From contig CALVPU010000144.1 in NCBI GenBank assembly GCA_944353735.1, forward strand, positions 1 to 5,205: a stretch of DNA of 5,205 nt. Reading direction: 5' to 3'. How positions within the stretch are numbered: the stretch's first letter is position 1; the number at the start of each line of letters is the position of its first letter. Positions 1-5,205 of this stretch are shown piece by piece. Below the pieces are notes generated by a model, which saw nothing but the letters and a program-made list of their open reading frames with translations, did no database searches and had not been told where the DNA came from. This DNA is from an uncultured Eubacteriales bacterium. Its GTDB lineage: Bacteria; Bacillota; Clostridia; Christensenellales; Aristaeellaceae. The translations under genes and the position numbers were made by a program.

Positions 1-1652
<1,652 letters not shown>

Positions 1653-1661
1653 TGCAGATAT

Positions 1662-1667
1662 CTCCTT
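1662..1667 (-). promoter_or_regulatory. Ribosome binding site of uvrA
   Basis: The minus strand reads AAGGAG, a near-perfect Shine-Dalgarno sequence, with 9 bases between it and the TTG codon at 1652-1650. It lies in the 28-base gap after the uvrB stop. This site decides in favour of the TTG start over the ATG 30 codons further in. Confidence 0.85.
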
Positions 1668-1680
1668 GCAGTGGTTTCGT

Positions 1681-3684
<2,004 letters not shown>

Positions 3685-3692
3685 GGCGCTAT

Positions 3693-3696
3693 CCTC
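3693..3696 (-). promoter_or_regulatory. Ribosome binding site of uvrB
   Basis: The minus strand reads GAGG, 8 bases before the ATG at 3684-3682. It is a moderate Shine-Dalgarno match, and it supports a start that agrees with the normal UvrB N-terminus. Confidence 0.7.
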
Positions 3697-3719
3697 GCTT
3701 TCCGCTTTGTCCTTTCAGT

Positions 3720-3748
3720 ATTATAGCATATTTTTGCCCGAAATAGGT
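3720..3748 (-). promoter_or_regulatory. Probable sigma-A promoter of the uvrB-uvrA operon (extended -10)
   Basis: The minus strand carries a perfect -10 hexamer TATAAT (3725 to 3720) preceded directly by TGC, which makes an extended -10 element (TGnTATAAT). The hexamer at 17-base spacing (3748-3743) reads ACCTAT, a poor -35 match; neighbouring spacings are no better. Extended -10 promoters are known to tolerate a weak -35. Transcription would be expected to start near 3715-3712, giving a leader of about 30 bases, too short for a riboswitch. The element lies between the upstream terminator and uvrB, the expected place for an operon promoter. The start site is predicted by spacing only. Confidence 0.7.
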
Positions 3749-3766
3749 GCTATCCGGCGCGCGGAG

Positions 3767-3788
3767 CGAACAATTAAACTGACGTTCG
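3767..3788 (-). promoter_or_regulatory. Candidate LexA (SOS) operator upstream of uvrB
   Basis: The minus strand from 3788 reads CGAACGTCAGTTTA, which fits the core GAAC-N4-GTTY of the Firmicutes LexA/DinR box. The first half-site CGAAC is perfect; the second (GTTTA) departs from the full consensus at its last base, and two spacer positions also differ. A further half-site GTTCG follows at 3771-3767, so the outer pair forms a perfect inverted repeat CGAAC-N12-GTTCG. uvrB and uvrA are classic SOS genes, which makes the match plausible. The site lies about 60-75 bases upstream of the predicted transcription start, further out than typical LexA operators, and this lowers confidence. Confidence 0.45.
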
Positions 3789-3795
3789 ATTGCAC

Positions 3796-3831
3796 AAAAA
3801 GCCGCCGCTTCCCTTGGGAGGAAAGCGGCGG
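3796..3831 (-). terminator. Intrinsic terminator of the permease gene
   Basis: On the minus strand, 3831 to 3802 folds into a 12-bp stem (5' arm CCGCCGCTTTCC, 3' arm GGGAAGCGGCGG, one G-T wobble) with the 6-base loop TCCCAA. A C and then five T residues (3800-3796) follow directly. The hairpin starts 11 bases after the permease stop codon. The other strand lacks a T-run, so termination is expected only in the leftward direction. It should isolate the permease transcript from uvrB-uvrA. Confidence 0.92.
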
Positions 3832-3842
3832 GGGAACGCGGA

Positions 3843-5205
3843 TCAGGCGATTCGCTGCAGCATGGCAGGTCCCTTGGCGTGGACCGCGGCGATGCAGGCG
3901 ACCGACAGCGCGGCGACGGCGGCGAAGCCGATGCCCATCGCGGCGGCGGCGCCCAGGTGCAGCCACAGCTGCCAGACGCCCACGCCGATGCCGACCAGCG
4001 CTGCCAGCGGACCGAACGTCGACAGGAAGCTCAGCAGCGAGCGCTTGATGATCGCCGAATCGTCGAGGTCGGTGCGGATGAATGCGAGCCCGACCAGCGT
4101 GCCGAAATAGGCGTGACCGATCAGGAACACGACCGGAAATGCCAGCAGCGCGGCGGTTTCCAGCGGGCTCAAGGCGAATGCAAGGGCGAAGCAGGCGCAA
4201 CCGACCAGCGTGCCGGGCAGCGCGATGATCACCTCAAACCACGTCTTGACGCGCAGCAGCGCTCGCTCGCCGATCGGCGCGGTACGCAGGATCCACAGCT
4301 GTTTGCCCTCAAGGCTGAACGATGGGGCGCTGATCGCGCAGAGTGACAGGCAGAAGCCCGTCAGCGCCCAGCCGGCGGCAACGATCAGCCAGTGCAGCTG
4401 CGGGATCGCGCCGGTTTGACCGAGGATCTCCGCCAGAAGAATTTCGATGTCGGCGCGCTTGACGATCGCCGCGACGCCCGCTGCCACCAGCAGCACCGGA
4501 CCGAGACCGGTGTTCCACAGGTAGATCGGCGTGCCGAAGTAGCGGCGCGTCTCCTTGGCGAGCAGGGCGCGGAAGCAGCCCGATGAGCGCTGGGCGGTAA
4601 GGCGGTAGTCGCTGCGCGCGGACTTGGCGGCGAACGCCGAAACGACCTTGCGGTAGCACTTGCCCAGACCGTAGACCACCACGGCGCACGGCAGCAGGCA
4701 CGACAGCGCGAACTTGCCCAGCGCCGCCCAGTCGCCGAGGACGGCGTCGCCCATCCACACGGCGGGCGCCGCCCAGCCGAGACTGGCGCGCACGTTGGCG
4801 GCGTTGAGGGCGAGCGAGTCCATCATGCTGGTGAGGTTGAACGCGAACCAGAATACGGCAACTAGATAGAGCGCCATGATGAAGTTCTGCGCGATGGCGC
4901 GGTGCTTCATTCGCGCGGAGATCCATGCCAGCAGCGCGCCGACGAGCACCGAAAGCGCCGTGTCCAGCAGCGGCAGCAGCAGCGCCGCGAGCGTCAGGCG
5001 CACCCAGAAGCCAACCGTCGCCGCAGCGGCGACGCCAAAGGCCGCGCAGGCGGCGCCCGCAGGCAGCAGCATGAAGAACGACAGGAGCAGGTTTTCCAGA
5101 TAGATTGCTGATACGCGCGCCGCCATCAGCGTCGTCGACGAGACCGGCAGCGCCAGCAGCAGGTCGTTGTCCTTGCCGCCGTAGACGGCGCTGCTCGCGC
5201 CAAAC
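3843..5205 (-). CDS. ABC-2 type exporter permease-like membrane protein, C-terminal part, cut by the right window edge
   Basis: Probable membrane subunit of an ABC exporter; the substrate is unknown. The frame is open to the edge, so the ATG at 5126 is internal: 26 further codons precede it and continue the family pattern (GGKDNDLLLALPVS, then a hydrophobic helix). Of 453 visible residues, about ten segments look membrane-spanning, roughly 39-60, 68-94, 108-123, 162-181, 232-248, 270-293, 325-345, 350-375, 392-411 and 419-441. Two conserved-looking cytoplasmic stretches resemble those of large clostridial ABC-2 permeases: KETRRYFGTPIYLWNTGLGP (217-236) and SLEGKQLWILRTAPI (297-311). There is no Walker A or ABC signature, so the ATPase must be another protein, possibly encoded just beyond the right edge. 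An N-terminal part, perhaps about 100 residues, is missing. The gene ends 11 bases before a strong terminator. It is rich in Ala, Leu and Val. The family is recognised from memory of sequence pattern; the role is inferred. Confidence 0.8.
   Translation of the reverse strand, partial: FGASSAVYGGKDNDLLLALPVSSTTLMAARVSAIYLENLLLSFFMLLPAGAACAAFGVAAAATVGFWVRLTLAALLLPLLDTALSVLVGALLAWISARMKHRAIAQNFIMALYLVAVFWFAFNLTSMMDSLALNAANVRASLGWAAPAVWMGDAVLGDWAALGKFALSCLLPCAVVVYGLGKCYRKVVSAFAAKSARSDYRLTAQRSSGCFRALLAKETRRYFGTPIYLWNTGLGPVLLVAAGVAAIVKRADIEILLAEILGQTGAIPQLHWLIVAAGWALTGFCLSLCAISAPSFSLEGKQLWILRTAPIGERALLRVKTWFEVIIALPGTLVGCACFALAFALSPLETAALLAFPVVFLIGHAYFGTLVGLAFIRTDLDDSAIIKRSLLSFLSTFGPLAALVGIGVGVWQLWLHLGAAAAMGIGFAAVAALSVACIAAVHAKGPAMLQRIA

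Noticed and set aside
3767..3788. CGAAC-N12-GTTCG read as a single LexA operator
   Set aside because: A Firmicutes LexA dimer site has a 4-base gap between half-sites, so the 12-base pair alone is not a standard box. Only the inner CGAAC-N4-GTTT arrangement is proposed.
3685..3842. Possible small RNA or riboswitch in the permease-uvrB gap
   Set aside because: The only strong fold is the permease terminator. The predicted uvrB leader is about 30 bases, too short for a riboswitch.

Overview
All recognisable genes in this window lie on the minus strand, so transcription runs from high to low coordinates. The window looks like a piece of a GC-rich Firmicutes chromosome, probably of the class Clostridia. 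The grounds are a permease of a type common in Clostridia, Shine-Dalgarno sites of the GGAG/GAGG type, a UvrB/UvrA pair with Firmicutes-like sequence, and a candidate LexA box of the Firmicutes GAAC-N4-GTTY type. The lineage is inferred from these traits and no species can be named.

Layout in transcription order: (1) 5205-3843, the C-terminal 453 residues of a large multi-pass membrane protein resembling ABC-2 type exporter permeases; its N-terminus lies beyond the right edge. (2) 3831-3796, a strong intrinsic terminator closing that gene. (3) 3795-3685, a short control region with a candidate SOS operator, an extended -10 promoter and a ribosome binding site. (4) 3684-1681, complete uvrB (667 aa). 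(5) 1652 to the left edge, the first 550 residues of uvrA, starting with TTG 28 bases after the uvrB stop.

UvrB and UvrA are the damage-recognition half of bacterial nucleotide excision repair. UvrA finds distorted DNA and loads UvrB, which verifies the lesion and recruits UvrC. Their close spacing and the single promoter-like sequence upstream of uvrB indicate one uvrB-uvrA transcript, isolated from the permease by the terminator. The permease shows no functional link to repair.

This is mostly a conventional housekeeping region. I see no mobile element, CRISPR array, RNA gene or unknown system. The points worth a second look are the candidate LexA site, a Cys in place of Arg in the UvrA segment after the first Walker B motif, the TTG start of uvrA, and the long antisense frames, which I judge to be composition artefacts.
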